A stretch of 64,000 bases of DNA from Calendula officinalis (GCA_963853835.1 OY970822.1:18725501-18789500); one strand, 5' to 3'. Positions 11,202 to 23,650 are shown, counted from the stretch's first letter. Notes: generated by a model not told the origin, from the letters alone. Numbers and translations are program-made.

Positions 11202-12795
11202 ATGGATATGATCAGCAAGCTTCCTCCAGGCATAATAGAAAACATTTTATGTCTTTTACCAATTCAAGAAGCGGCAAGAACAAGTATCCTCTCTAAAGAA
11301 TGGAGGTACCATTGGATTAAAATCCCTAAACTTGCATTTATTGAAGATACATTTCAAGTATCCACTCAATTCGAGATTTTGTGTGTGGATCCAAATGTTA
11401 ACCCACCAAGTCAAAGTATGAAAATAGTAACCAAGTGGTCCAAAATTCTCAATGCTATATACCAGGTTATGTTAATGCACGAGGGTCCAATAGATGAGTT
11501 CAGTCTTTCTATATGTGAATATAACTCATGCTTTGAGGTTGACCCTATATTATTTCATTTATCAAGGAAAAATACTCTCAAGAAATTAACGCTTGACATG
11601 ATGTCTTTCTATGAGTTACCATTATCTTTCTTCTCCTTGAGCAATTTAACAGACCTAAATCTCAGTAGTTGTGCTCTTGAACATGAACCAACATTCAATG
11701 GATTTGGTAGCCTTACAACCCTGTTTTTGTACGATTTAAGGACATCAGAGAAAACACTTATGCATCTTCTATCTAGTTGTCCATTACTCAAGACCGTGAC
11801 TCTAGTAAGTTCTTAATAAAATTGATTATCCATTCTATGGGCTTTTATTCATAACTTATCTGAATGTTGTATGTTGTTCTAGACTATTAGCTTCTTAAAT
11901 ATGAGGTATAGTGGTGATTCTACCCTCTTTGATCTATTTGAGTGTATACCGATGGTTGAAAATCTAACTATTTGTTTTGACATCATTCAGGTAATATCTA
12001 TTCACATGTCTAATTCATCTTTAGAAAAAAGAAGTTTGAATAATTACTTACTAACCTTTGTTTTGGCTATGATTGAAGTGTTTTCTTCCAAAAGAAGTTC
12101 ATGATCCAGACAGAGTTCCTAAAGGGCTTACAACCGCATTAGTGAACGTTAGATACTTGTGTATCGAATCTATAAGTTTTAATCACATAGATGGTTTACC
12201 TTTTCTTTTTCTTTTGATTAAAAGCTCCCCAAATCTGAAGAAACTTAAGCTAGAGGTAAGTAACATAAATCCATCTACTGGTGAAAGTCCATAAATAATA
12301 ACCAATTCACCCTAAATATGTAATGATGGATAATAAAATTAAAATTGGGACGAAGGGAGTTCTATATAGTGACATGACATCTCTTTTAAAGTTACTTTTC
12401 TTCATAACTTGAAAAGATAACTAAATAGTAACCAAGTTTTATAACATTTCCTATGTGTTTTGATACTTATGCTCAATACACTTACACCCGAATACCAACA
12501 TTTGTAGATTACGGATGATTCATGGTATGATGTCATTGAGTTCCTCATCTTTACACTTAAGGATTATTCAGATATTTTGTTGGTGCATCTAAAGGAATTA
12601 GAGATTTTGAGTTTTAGCCAATGGGAGAAGACGTTGGATTTTGTGATGGCCAAGTCACCCACGCTTAAGAAGGTGGCAATATCTCGATTTAATGAGATTG
12701 ATAAGGAAGAATTGGAAATTTTAAGGATTCTGTTACACTCCCCACGTGCATCACCTGTGGTAGAAATCATTGTTGGAAACATGGAAACAAATTAG
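11202..12795 (+). CDS. F-box/FBD/LRR protein, tandem copy 2 (391 aa, four exons)
   Basis: Exons 11202-11804, 11883-11990, 12079-12255 and 12508-12795 (603, 108, 177 and 288 bp) keep phase 0 throughout. F-box at residues ~3-45 (ISKLPPGIIENILCLLPIQ, AARTSILSKEW), LRR-like middle (LTDLNLSSCAL), FBD-like C-terminus (LKELEILSFS, MAKSPTLKKVAI, RILLHSPRASP). By family it recruits a protein to an SCF ubiquitin ligase; the target is unknown. It differs from copy 1 by scattered substitutions and a two-codon-shorter last exon, so both copies seem to be kept as coding genes. The start follows the same leader as copy 1. Confidence 0.85.
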
Positions 12796-13296
12796 TTGTA
12801 AACATGGTGGTTTTGTTTAGTGTTTAGTGAAACAAACAATTGAGGTTTAATTAGGGATGGGATTTGAGACAGTTGAGGTCTTTTGCAACTTGAATTTGTT
12901 AAATGTTGATGCTTTTATTAATGATTCTATGTTTCTCGGATCTTCATATTTAATAAAAGCGTGATGTCTTTTATTTGTTAACTATAAAAGCGAGCATCTA
13001 TAGGAATTACAGAGAGAATTTTGAGGAAAACAATGAACAAATATGTAGTTTTACAATTTTTTTCCAACATGTCTTGATATTACAATTTTATAATACAGAA
13101 GCAAACTCAAGAAACGTAATATAAGACTTGTTTCGTCTATGATATCATTTAAGAACGAAAACAAAATTCACAAAATAAATTTACCAACAAAATGATTCTG
13201 AATCTACAAACATTACAAGGGTACACCTTTTTTTATTTCTGTAGTGATTCATTCCATCCAAGACACATTCACACAGTGTTGACTTTGACTTTCCGG
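12796..13296. other. Convergent 3' flanks of F-box gene 2 and the chitinase-like gene
   Basis: 3' ends of a plus- and a minus-strand gene face one another here. Likely 3'UTRs; no other feature. Confidence 0.45.
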
Positions 13297-14439
13297 TCAA
13301 CTCGAAGCGGTATCTTTCTTAACGGTTGACGGGTTAAACGGTTTCTGTTCAGCACACGTGAGAACTTCGTGGGCCCCAGCAATTTCACGACCAACACCCA
13401 TTAAATCAAGATAGTACAAGTAATATGTGATGATGGTGTTCATGTCATCAATGTCACCTTTGCCACATGTGCGTTCACCATATAGGATGTTCATGGTGCA
13501 ACCGAAACCGGGAAACCGGTGGGATAAAGTGTCGTTTTTGGTGGGTTTGTAGGTCCCGACCATGCAATCGTGTGGTGACGGTTGACCTTTCTTTAATGGA
13601 GTTAGCCATTGAAAGATTGCAGCTTGGAAAGCTAAAGTGGCATTTTGTTCAAGATATTCAGGGTGGTGTAAAAGATCCACATTTAAGCAGTCACCAAGGT
13701 ACCCATAGTTGAAGTTCCTGAAACAACAATAAATAGATATATTATGATAAGGGTATTTTGGTAATTTCAATGATGAAAAGAAATTTGGTTTGGTTCCTAC
13801 CAATATACGGGTAAAGCACCACGACCAAAATAATCAGCTCCAGGGGCACAAGGGTAAGTGTATTTGTAACTTTCATCACAGTAATCTTGCATAGGACTCA
13901 TTTCTTTGTTGTAGCATAATCCCCATGCTGTGGGTCCCCCAGTAGCTACTCCATAACCACCTAAATCATTTCCAATTTTTCATTTTTAGTGACAACTTAT
14001 TTCTCAAATAATCCATAAATCTGATTCAAAATTCTAGTAATTATGTAATAACTAACTTACAAGAAGTTTGACTCCCAACATGAGCAAGAAAAGCAGCAAC
14101 TTCCAACATTTGTGTGGTCTTATTTCCTGTGGTACCAAACCCTAGGGGCTGGTAAATGGCTGAAGCAGTGATAAAAGACTTAAAATCCCAAAATCCAACA
14201 GCGTGTGCAACTGGAGTGTTTCTTTTTGAGAAAAGATTCTCAAATTGGTAATAATCGAAATATTGAGAAATTGTAAGATTGCAACAATATTCTGACCACC
14301 CTTTACATTCCCAACCCTGATCGCATACTTTCTTTCCTTTGACTTTTTTAACCAATACGGGTGATGTGTCACCGTTCACGATTGTAACGATCATGAAAAG
14401 TAGAGTTATCACCAAAAGAGACATGTGTTTTGTCTCCAT
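13297..14439 (-). CDS. CTL1: Chitinase-like protein (GH19 fold), CTL1/CTL2 type, 319 aa
   Basis: Minus-strand exons 14439-14061, 13960-13801 and 13717-13297 join in phase to 320 codons with stop. The N-terminus is a signal peptide (hydrophobic LLVITLLFMIVTIVNG). The mature part shows GKKVCDQGWECKGWS, FSKRNTPVAHAVGFWDFKS, then GYGVATGGPTAWGLCYNKEM, NYGYLGD, NATLAFQAA, KPTKNDTLSHR and CAEQKPFNPST, a hallmark of the plant CTL1 (POM1)/CTL2 clade. These secreted proteins act in cellulose assembly and wall strength rather than chitin cleavage. The GH19 catalytic HET segment is replaced (AFLAHVGSQTSC), so hydrolysis is unlikely. CTL1 versus CTL2 cannot be settled here. The ATG at 14439 follows a leader intron acceptor; translation upstream would need a TTG. 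Confidence 0.92.
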
Positions 14440-14450
14440 TCTTCTTTTCT

Positions 14451-15300
14451 GCAAAAAAGAATAACCGGTAGGAAATTAAGTTCCTTTTCTTGTTTATTTT
14501 GACTATTTGGTCAAATTTTCTTGGATGAAATTGTAAGGACATAAATGCTAAATGGAGTATATGAGACATAAAACCATATACTCGGTATCAAAATATTGTG
14601 TCTTTTTTAAGTTAGTGATGAAAATCATGTAAAAAACACAAGAAAGTTGAATTACAATCCTGAAATGGGAAAGATCCAGATGCTAACGAATTTCTTAGGG
14701 TTTTAATTGAGATCTGTAGAAAAAACAAAGGGTTTAAGATGAAATACAATCTGAAATGAGCACAAAATAAAACAAAAAATCAATTCTTGATTATTTGGGC
14801 ATTTGGTGAAATATTCTTGAAATTGCATAGATCAAATAGACCAATAGGATATAAATAGAAAAACAAAAAACAACAAGCGAATCAGCAAATTCGTTTGCTT
14901 TTAGGGGTTTATTGCAGCCACAACCTGAATTAAGCAGAAGATAAATAAACCAAAATACCAAATATAATTCAAGCTACTTTTTCTTAGTCATTTAGGATTT
15001 GTTAAACCTTTCTTATAAATGCATGAATCAGAGACACCCGTTGCTATAAAGAACAAATTATACCTATAATAATGAATCCATTAACAAAATTATTTCTTTT
15101 TTAGGGTTTTACATAAAAAAATGAGAAAAATAAAAGCTGGAAATAAAAGGGATCTGTGTAGTGTAATTACAAGAAATTAGAATGTGTAACTTACTGAGAG
15201 TGGAGACAAGATCTGAATTCGTTAGTTTGGCTGAAACGCAAATGGTTTTTGTATGAATGATCTTGGAGGTGGACTGTGTGTTTTGTGTGTGTGTGTTAGA
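14451..15300 (-). promoter_or_regulatory. 5'UTR exon and 744-bp leader intron of the chitinase-like gene
   Basis: On the minus strand a CTCA/GTAAGT donor at 15194 and a TTTTTTGCAG acceptor at 14451 bound a leader intron, leaving about 11 nt of leader before the ATG. The upstream leader exon (about 15195-15300) includes a GT/AC-rich microsatellite ('gtgtgtgtgt'). Long leader introns often boost expression in plants; that role is inferred. Confidence 0.6.
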
Positions 15301-16734
15301 TGAAGTATGTGTGTCAAATGGAATAATAATGGGAAGGGGTGGAAATGGACGGTTGAGATTAAAAGATGAGTTTCGGTTGGGGTGTATAAATCATTGATTA
15401 TTACTGTGAATTAACAGGCTGGATTTGGAACCAAGGAAACGTATTGGAAGCTTTGAATCACGACTCGCCAACTAGAGATTGTGAGAACTCGCCACCGACA
15501 GCTCACCGTTCCAATTCTCCACTCTGACTCGGTGGCTAACTCAGTGAGTTTAGTTGAATTTGGTTTGCGCTCGACCGTCGGCTGGTTTTTTGTTTTTTTA
15601 GCAATATTGTCGGTTTGTTTAAAGAGTAATGGTATATTGTCCATTTCTCTTGTTTAAAACACGTTAGTATAAAGGGACTTCGGATATTACGCAAATTTAA
15701 TAATCGTCGTCTAAGAATATATTATTTGTCTTAAAAATTATTGTTACTAAAAAAAAGACATGCAGTTTAAAAAAATGCAATAATTAAAATGTACCATTGA
15801 TCAAATTTTCAAAAAAAATAAATTATTGGTTGAAACTAAAAATACAATTATTTAATCATATAGTTGATGGTAAATATCGTAAAGAAATTAGAAGTTTTTA
15901 AGATGATCTTGAAGATTATATGTTTGTCATTAAAATTTTCTGATATGTATCACGAACTTATCATCAATTAATAACTAACCTCCAAAATGATAACAAATAG
16001 TAGTAGTTTTGTGTTTGTCATTAAATTTTTATTATATATATTAGGAACTTATACATTAACTAATAACTAACATCTGCATTTTAAGAATTATTCACCATAT
16101 ATAAAATTACAAATTGTTTATGTATATAGTTACCTTTAAAGATAACCCTAGAAATTATCGTGAACAAAACACATGTATTAATAACATCATTCGATTTTTT
16201 AAGCTATACGAGGCAACACGGCCCGTGCGATGCACGGGCTTTGTTCATGATAAAACGTTATTTGAAGGTAAATCGTATACATTGTACTGCGCTAACGGGC
16301 AAAGTACTATAAGCAAGACCGCTAACATGTTTAGGTTGATTGTGAGTACTCTACTACATAAGTAAAGTTTGTTGTAGGAAAATTCAAAGTAACAAAATCA
16401 TTATTATTATTTTTATTAGCGCAACACAAAACATGTTACACATAACATATAAGTGATAATATAAAAAACTTCATGGTTTGTCTATTATAAGCAAAATTAT
16501 GAATCAACAACGATATATTTACAACTAATGTCGGTTAATGCAAACATTATGTCTGGCATCTAATTGTACATTTTTTTCAAAGAGTACATAATTAAAAATT
16601 GAAATCCATAAAAATATACAAAAACATGTATCTCTGTAATAAAAATAATAACGAAATCGTTATCTAAAACAAAAATAGTATAAAAACTCTTCGTGTGTAA
16701 CAAAATCAAAGATCAACAATAATATCTTTTAAGT
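15301..16734. other. Promoter side of the chitinase-like gene, then AT-rich spacer
   Basis: 15301-15660 is mixed in composition and probably contains the promoter. Beyond that the DNA is AT-rich with no gene. A GC palindrome 'gcccgtgcgatgcacgggc' at 16221-16239 resembles the 3' hairpin of plant Helitrons, but a CTAG end is missing, so it is at best a decayed Helitron terminus. Confidence 0.4.
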
Positions 16735-17715
16735 GAGCATTGAATTTACTACTATTATTTAACATAGAATTTACTGCTATATATTTTACAAATATTTTTT
16801 AGTATAATATGTAACTTCTAGTTAAATGAAAAGATTATTATTTAACTGAATTTACTACCATTATTTATGTTATTATTTAATTGAATTTACTACTATTATT
16901 TAACATAGAATTTACAACCATTTATAAATTTTGTTGTAGTTTATAATATGTAACTTCTATTTAAATGAAAAGACTATTATTTAATTGAATTTACTACTAT
17001 TATGTATGTTATTATTTAGTTTAATTTACTACTATTATTTAACATAGAATTTGCTAATATAAATTTTAGCACTACATTTAAATATCTAAGTAATTAATGC
17101 TTCTTCAAACTTGGAACTTAATTTTTATTTAATTGAATTTACTACTATTATTTATGTTATTATTTAATTTAAGGGTTTAGGGCATGAGATAGGCCTATTT
17201 AATGAACTAAAAAATACCATTTTTATTTAAAAAAACATTTAATTCATCTCAAAAATAAACTTCATTAATGATTAATAAATACGTTTATTCATTTTAAAAG
17301 GAATCTTGAAGCTCATTAAACACTTCTAATCTCATGCCCTTAGGGCATGAGTTATATAAACCCTTAATTTAATTTACCACTATTATTTAACATAGAATTT
17401 ACTACTAAAAATTTTATAAATTTTGTTATAGTTTATAATATGTAACTTCTACATAAATGAAAAAACATTATTTAAATTGAATTTACTACTATTATTTATG
17501 TTATTATTTAATTTACTTTACTGCTATTATTTAACATAGAATTTACTATTATATATTCTATAAATATTTAGCACTACATTCAAATATCTATGTAATTAAT
17601 GCTACTTACTCATTTTTATTTAATTGAAACTATTACTATTATTTATGTTATTATTTCTTTTAATTTACTACTTTTATTTAGCATAGAATTTACTATTATA
17701 TATTTTATAAAATTT
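16735..17715. repeat. AT-rich tandem repeat, about six ~145-bp units
   Basis: The word aacatagaattt or agcatagaattt recurs at 16761, 16912, 17041, 17389, 17533 and 17680. After removing the 191-bp MITE and its 9-bp duplication, spacings are 151, 129, 148, 144 and 147 bp. Units also share 'tttactactattattta' and 'agcactacatt'. Degenerate, satellite-like, non-coding. Confidence 0.7.
17173..17363. mobile_element. MULE-type MITE, 191 bp, inside the tandem repeat
   Basis: Ends are GGGTTTAGGGCATGAG and, inverted, CTCATGCCC...ATATAAACCC. A perfect 9-bp duplication TTAATTTAA flanks it (17164-17172 and 17364-17372). The right end has a second 'gggcatgag' copy. It is similar in design to the MITE at 7934. 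Confidence 0.8.
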
Positions 17716-17734
17716 TAGCACTACAACATCAAAT

Positions 17735-18097
17735 CAAAACCTATTAATTGGATTAAAAGTAAAATAACAAATCAAATGAACAACAATTGTAATATTTAAC
17801 ATGATAAGACATCCATCTTAAATAATGTGTGATAATATTACACACAATCTCATATACTATAATGATATTAGATCATTATATAATATCATCTTTATACAAA
17901 ATGTATATAAACAACGAATAACAATTTTATAAATATAAAAAAAGGTTGTGTAATTTCAAACAACAACAACTAACATACTCTCTATAAAATAAAACCATAA
18001 AAAGTTCATCTCTATGACTTTTTTTTACTTCAAAAAATACAAATATAAAGTTTATGTTGTATTGACGATTAATAGCGAGGATGAATAACAAAATCCC
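17735..18097. repeat. Dispersed AT-rich repeat, left part (copy interrupted by the Harbinger element)
   Basis: From 'aaacctattaattggattaaaag' to 'gaggatgaataacaaaatcc' this matches 28070-28100 / 28410-28720. The sequence resumes after the Harbinger-type element at about 27154. Non-coding. Confidence 0.65.
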
Positions 18098-18144
18098 TAA
18101 GGGTGCGTTTGGTATTGAGAATGGAATTGCAGAGAAATGATTGT

Positions 18145-20341
18145 TGTAACACCTCAATTTTCAAAACACCTTTTAAACATATTTTTAAATAAAAATAATA
18201 CAATGTCCAATGTTCCCAAAATACGGTTTAACAAAAACCATTAAAACATTTATCAGAGTTATAAAATCCGGTGTTACAAAGATAATATCATAACCATAGG
18301 ATAAACGAGAACTACCTACGAGCTCCCGAGCTATTCAACACTAGGCCACTTCTAACGCGACCCTCTAATCCAACGATCCTGAACCTGAGTACATAGCCAA
18401 AAACAAAGTAGTACGTGAGACAAAATAGTCTCGTGAGATACATGGGTTTTCGACCCATTCTCAAAAGATTTATAAAATAATATTTATAACATAAAAAAAA
18501 TACTTATCCTTATCATTTCTTATTAATTCATAACTCATTTTTCCATTCATTTAACCGTATAAACTAATAAGCTTACCATAAGCTTACTCGTCATCTAATC
18601 ACATACTTGTAAGTTATCTCCAAACTTACACTTTCATTATCACATATGCAACGGACCTCTCCGAAGCCAACTCTCCCGATATGGGACGTCATAGGTAAAC
18701 TATCAAGGTAATTGGGAACCCCCATCTTACCGAGATTCATAAGCTCTCCCCGTTCCCGGGTCGTCATGCTCACTCATCATTGAGTGTCGTAAACTGTGAC
18801 ATTCTACTCTTTGCGCAGGGAGGTACCACCCCAAGTAGACGTCTCATGCTCCCCCATTTCTGGGCGGTCTTATTCCGGATTTTTCATTCACATATGAGCC
18901 TCAGCTCCTTTCATCAAATATGAGCATCAGCTCCTTTCATCACATATTAGAATACATTTATTCTAACTTATCATGCTATTCTCTTTATTAATTCATTTTA
19001 AATCTTGACTTTACCAAGTCCTTTGCTAATTTAAAACATATTTATCTTTTATCAAAATCATGTTACTTTGACTCTTATTTGACTAGAATACATGTTTATT
19101 ACTAGTCCCTTAATACTTATCCTCTTAGTATTTCAATATCTACTTTTATTAGTATAATATACTAATCGATACTCATTACTTTAAAATCATTGTCTCAAGC
19201 TTTATTAATACATATTATTAATAAATCGATTATCAAGCTCTTTCAAATCATTATCTTTATTCATACATCTTATTTATAAAAACTCATTAATTACTTTTCA
19301 TAATCATAATCTCTTTCAAAATCATCAATCATTTAGACATACTAAAATAGTCTATTACTAGCATTTTCTCATCATATCAATCATATCTTTATTAAAAATG
19401 TTTATTAATAAAGACTCTTAAAACATCATAGTTTTCAAAATCATTTGCTATGTACCCAGTAAAAGTCTCATGTACTCACCTTAGCCAAGCTAACTCCAAA
19501 TCGTGTCCAACAACACGAATCCTTGCTTTCCAACTTGTGAAATGTCACCAATCTTTAGGTCTTCTTGACCTATCATCCATATCATCATAAAATCTAGTTA
19601 TTATCCATAACTAGTTACCAATAAACCCGTAACAACATTCTTAACCACCAAGTTCATCCAACTTGGTGGAATCTCAAACCCTAGTTCAAGATTTCCATCA
19701 TAAACTCAGATCCAACTTGTACACATCGATTACAAGCTTACAATGAGTGTTCTACACCCATAATTAGTCATCTTCCCCAAAGATAACATGGATGGTTCCC
19801 CAAACCACCATTTCTACCCATACAAAGTTCATAACTAGCTAGATAACATCAACAATCAAGAAATCTTACCTTTGATGTTTAGATCCTTCAAGATTGATGA
19901 AGATTTGAGCAAGGAATCACCAAAATCGCCCCTTCTCTCTCTAAAATCGGATGCCCTTCAACAATGGTAGAAATGAGTGAAAACCCTAGCTTTCCCGATT
20001 TAATACAGCTGATCTCGCAAAGTTCACGCCGTGAACAGACTTCGCGTCGCGAAGTTCGCGTGTCGTGAACACTTCGCGATCGGTAACAGGTCGTGAACTC
20101 AATGTCTGAAAACCCCAAGTCCCTGGACGGAGTTCGCGATCGCGAACTCCACTTCGCGCCGTGAACTCCACCAGTCAGCTAGGCTGCACTTTTCGGTCTT
20201 TGACTCGACCCAGTTTCGTCCATAACTTTCTCATACGGTGTCCAAACGACACGAAACCAATTCCTACGGTTCTGAAATGAATTATCCTTATTTATCATAT
20301 TTTTTCCAAATTTTATTATATTCAAATTTCGGGTCGTTACA
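18145..20341 (-). repeat. 3' LTR of the gag-only retrotransposon (2,197 bp)
   Basis: Starts TGTAACACC and ends GGGTCGTTACA on the plus strand; the element is in minus orientation, so this is its 3' LTR. It equals 23893-26089 at a constant 5,748-bp offset, and the two short ORFs within each copy are identical. A CpG-rich palindrome cluster (20011-20160) is part of it. Confidence 0.92.
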
Positions 20342-20346
20342 ACTAT

Positions 20347-20355
20347 CCACCCCTT
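20347..20355 (-). other. Polypurine tract of the gag-only element
   Basis: On the minus strand AAGGGGTGG followed by ATAGT lies directly before the 3' LTR, the expected plus-strand primer position. Confidence 0.75.
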
Positions 20356-22429
20356 AAAAGGATTCCGTCCTCGGAATCAACTCAAGGATTTCCGATCCTC
20401 ATTCCACTTCCAACTTATGATTCAATAATACTTACGCAATTAATTGCCCATTTGACCCGTTATACCCCAATTGGGTCAAGGATCCAACTCGGTTTCCAAT
20501 ACCCGAGCGGGTCAAAATTTCACAATTCGACCTTAACATTTCCCATCATTTAACCAAACTATTTATTCCCATTGGGATGATATGACTCAATCATTACTAA
20601 TAACCATTTGACCAAAATGATAGTCAACCCCTCGCTTTGACCAAACTGTCAACATTGTCTCATCTTTGACTTAACACAAAATCAACCATCTTTTTGTCAA
20701 TTTCCTTACTCACTAATGATCCCATTAACCATAAATTCCTTAACAATCGACCTTACCTTCATGGTCCAAAAACAATCATACTCGATTTCTAAATCCCATA
20801 CGAATTGCCCTAAGGTCAAAGTCGCACCCTTTGACTACAATTATTTCCATTAATTAATCAACCACTATCATACACACATACATGTGATACATTATGCCCT
20901 TATCCTTGACTAACCATTTTAAACGAAAGTCAAAACCCAAATTTTGACTAAAGTCAACATTCCACTAGTTGACCAACCTTGACTTATGATTAAAGTCAAA
21001 CTTACCTTGCTAAATTCCACATATTCTTTATTACTAAGGCATCGCTTCTCAAGCTCTACATTTCCGTTTTCATATTTAAATTTCCTTTCTCAATTGTTCC
21101 CTTTTTCCTTGGTTTCTATTCCCACAATCGATTAACCATTTCCATTTGAACCAATATCAAATATCTAGTACTTTTTATCCTTCATCCAATTACTTATACC
21201 CTTCATAATTTCCTTCAAATATCCTTATACCATACTTGAAATTCCCGATCGCCGGCTCTAGAGCCTCAATCATATCCAATTGTGGCCTAACCACCCATAA
21301 TATATCTTTCACCACTCATTGGCTTCTACCCACTTTGCTTCCTAAGGCATTCCTTTTTCATGAACCATTAATTTGTAGGCATCTCCTACACCTACTTATA
21401 CTTAAACACTACCCGTGTTTTCAACCCAAGTTCTCACTTACCATAAGAATCATAATAACAACTAACCATACGGTTCTACATACGTCAGATACAAACATCA
21501 TAACCCTTACATAACAAATTATACTTTAACTATCTTATCGAGATGATCGGAAAGCCTCCAATCCATCACGATCCCAAACTGTCACAATGATCAGAAAGCC
21601 TCCAATCCAAAGTGTCTCATACAATACCATTTCATCTTGCATACCATTCGTGTATGCCTCATTCGCTTAACATCATGCTATCATTTTCTTTCATAATCAA
21701 CCACATTTTCTATCCACATTTTCACTTTTCCACTTACACACAATACCATACGGTATGCACAAATTCACTAACCAATTTATTTATCAATCGACCTTTACCA
21801 AACATGCTTTCTCAACATTAATATTTTTCGATCTTTCATTTACCACCGAGGTAACCACTAACACCCTTTTAATAATCCATATTTTACCGATTCACACGGT
21901 CCTTATGAGTCAACCCATTGACTCCCAACGATTCCCAACCTTGAACTATCTCATTTTTCTCTCTTTTTTTTTTTTTTTTTTTTTTTTTATTTATAAACTT
22001 TACCAATAACAAACTATTCACCCTTGCCATTGCATACGTCAACCCTGACTTGAATATCTGCACTACTTATCAGGATTCCCACCGAACACTAAGGTTCTAT
22101 TTTCAAAAATCATTATTTCTATGGCTTTCCATTCATACTTTACCCGTCTTACCGAAACTTAGTACTTCACTGTACTACTACCCCTTTCTTTGAGCACAAT
22201 TACTATTCTTATGATTCACCTTCCGATAATTTATAATGACATAATCCTTTCTATTCTTATTTCCCGCGACATACCGGTCGCCAACCCATAACTATACGCA
22301 AAACAACTCGGGGAGATTATCCCCCAAACTTATTTTCACATCATATCTTCCCTCTATAATTACTTCCATAGTTATATCACATAAGCACCAATTTGTGCGA
22401 CATAAAAGCAATTGAATTCTAATTATCTA
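20356..22429 (-). other. Non-coding internal region of the gag-only element
   Basis: About 2 kb between gag and the polypurine tract, without ORFs longer than ~90 codons and without pol motifs in any frame. It contains many 'ttgac' words, a short direct repeat 'tgatcRgaaagcctccaatcca' (21543 and 21589) and a poly-T run at 21964-21988. It stands where pol would be in an autonomous element. Confidence 0.6.
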
Positions 22430-23650
22430 TCAAAATTTCATAAATGCATTACCTGAAGCGGCCCCACGGGTTTCCTTCACCCGATTCCTGTTGGCGGTTG
22501 ATGCTGACGTGTCGGTTCTCTTCCTTGGGCACGCACTACTAAAGTGTCCCACCTCGTGACAAGTGTAGCATTCCACTTCCTCGAGGTTCCTTACTTTGCA
22601 ATCCTTTGCTCGGTGTCCTGCTCGACCACACTTGAAGCATATAGCCGAATTTGCCTTACATTCCCCATGATGATTCTTCCCACAACTTTGACAAGTTCCA
22701 ATACCACTATGCTTTGACGAACTCGACCCCAATCCTTCTCTCTTTGTTAATCCCAAGCTACTACCAAACTTCTTCTTTTCTTTTCCTGATGCCGACTCTT
22801 GTGCCCTTCGCCGAAACACCCTTTCAACACTCCGAGCGGTACAAATTGCCTCATCCAACGTGGTCGCTCGCTTGACTTCCAATTCAAACTCCGGTGGTAG
22901 TCCATTCGCATACCGAACCACCTTCATACGCTCCGTAGGATAGGACTTGATTACAAACGGAAGTAATCCCGTAAACTTTTTGGTGTATTCTTCCACCGAC
23001 ATATTTCCCTTCTTGATGAACATAAACTCTTCTTGTAACTCTTCTAGATCTCTCTCGGGACAAAACTTTTCCTTCAACCTTCTCGTGAACTCCTCCCACG
23101 ACATCTTGTACACTTTCTTCCCCAAAGTTTCATACATGGTATCCCACCATGTCAACGCTTCATCCTTCAACTGTCGGGATGCATAAATGACCATGTCTTT
23201 CTTTAAACACTTGCTACTTTCTAACACTTGCTCGGTTTCCCGAATCCAACGCATCGTGACCTTTGGTTCCGAACTTCCATAATACACTCCGGGGTTGCAC
23301 GACATGAATGTCTTATAGGTGCATCCTTCTCTTTCCTCCGAATCCGAATCGTCGGTCTCTGCAGTCAATGACTTCTCTGTACGGGTCTTGCTACCCGAAG
23401 ACTTACTTCCACCGCGAGATTTAGAATCATCTCGCCTATCCACATTCAAACGGTTATCGATAATCCGGTTCATATCCACATTCACCTCATCCCTCATCTG
23501 ATGAAACAAATTTCTGATCGCTTCCATAGTTACCGGGGTTTGGTTTGCATCCAAACCGGAACCTTCTCCATTATTACCGGGATGAGTCGGGATTCGATTT
23601 GAATCCGTCTCATGATCTCGTGGAATCTCTCCACTTCTTGGGTTCACCAT
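22430..23650 (-). CDS. gag: Retrotransposon gag polyprotein with zinc knuckles (406 aa)
   Basis: Structural protein of a Ty3/gypsy-type element; it assembles virus-like particles and packages RNA. An N-terminal acidic/serine-rich part (residues ~1-110) precedes the Retrotrans_gag core (~115-290: WDTMYETLGKKVYKMSWEEF, RLKEKFCPERDLEELQEEF, GNMSVEEYTKKF). Zinc knuckles follow: CQSCGKNHHGEC (irregular), CFKCGRAGHRAKDC and CYTCHEVGHFSSAC. The ORF is intact and uninterrupted and ends without a following protease, so it is a stand-alone gag. An intact gag next to missing pol suggests it still supplies a particle or packaging function. Confidence 0.9.
   Translation of the reverse strand: MVNPRSGEIPRDHETDSNRIPTHPGNNGEGSGLDANQTPVTMEAIRNLFHQMRDEVNVDMNRIIDNRLNVDRRDDSKSRGGSKSSGSKTRTEKSLTAETDDSDSEEREGCTYKTFMSCNPGVYYGSSEPKVTMRWIRETEQVLESSKCLKKDMVIYASRQLKDEALTWWDTMYETLGKKVYKMSWEEFTRRLKEKFCPERDLEELQEEFMFIKKGNMSVEEYTKKFTGLLPFVIKSYPTERMKVVRYANGLPPEFELEVKRATTLDEAICTARSVERVFRRRAQESASGKEKKKFGSSLGLTKREGLGSSSSKHSGIGTCQSCGKNHHGECKANSAICFKCGRAGHRAKDCKVRNLEEVECYTCHEVGHFSSACPRKRTDTSASTANRNRVKETRGAASGNAFMKF

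Noticed and set aside
16221..16239. Helitron 3' hairpin
   Set aside because: Hairpin is good but the CTAG end and a 5' TC end are not found; listed only as a possible remnant.
19888..20171. ORFs in the LTRs (repeated at 25636-25919)
   Set aside because: Produced by the CpG palindromes; no homology, and LTR non-coding by position.
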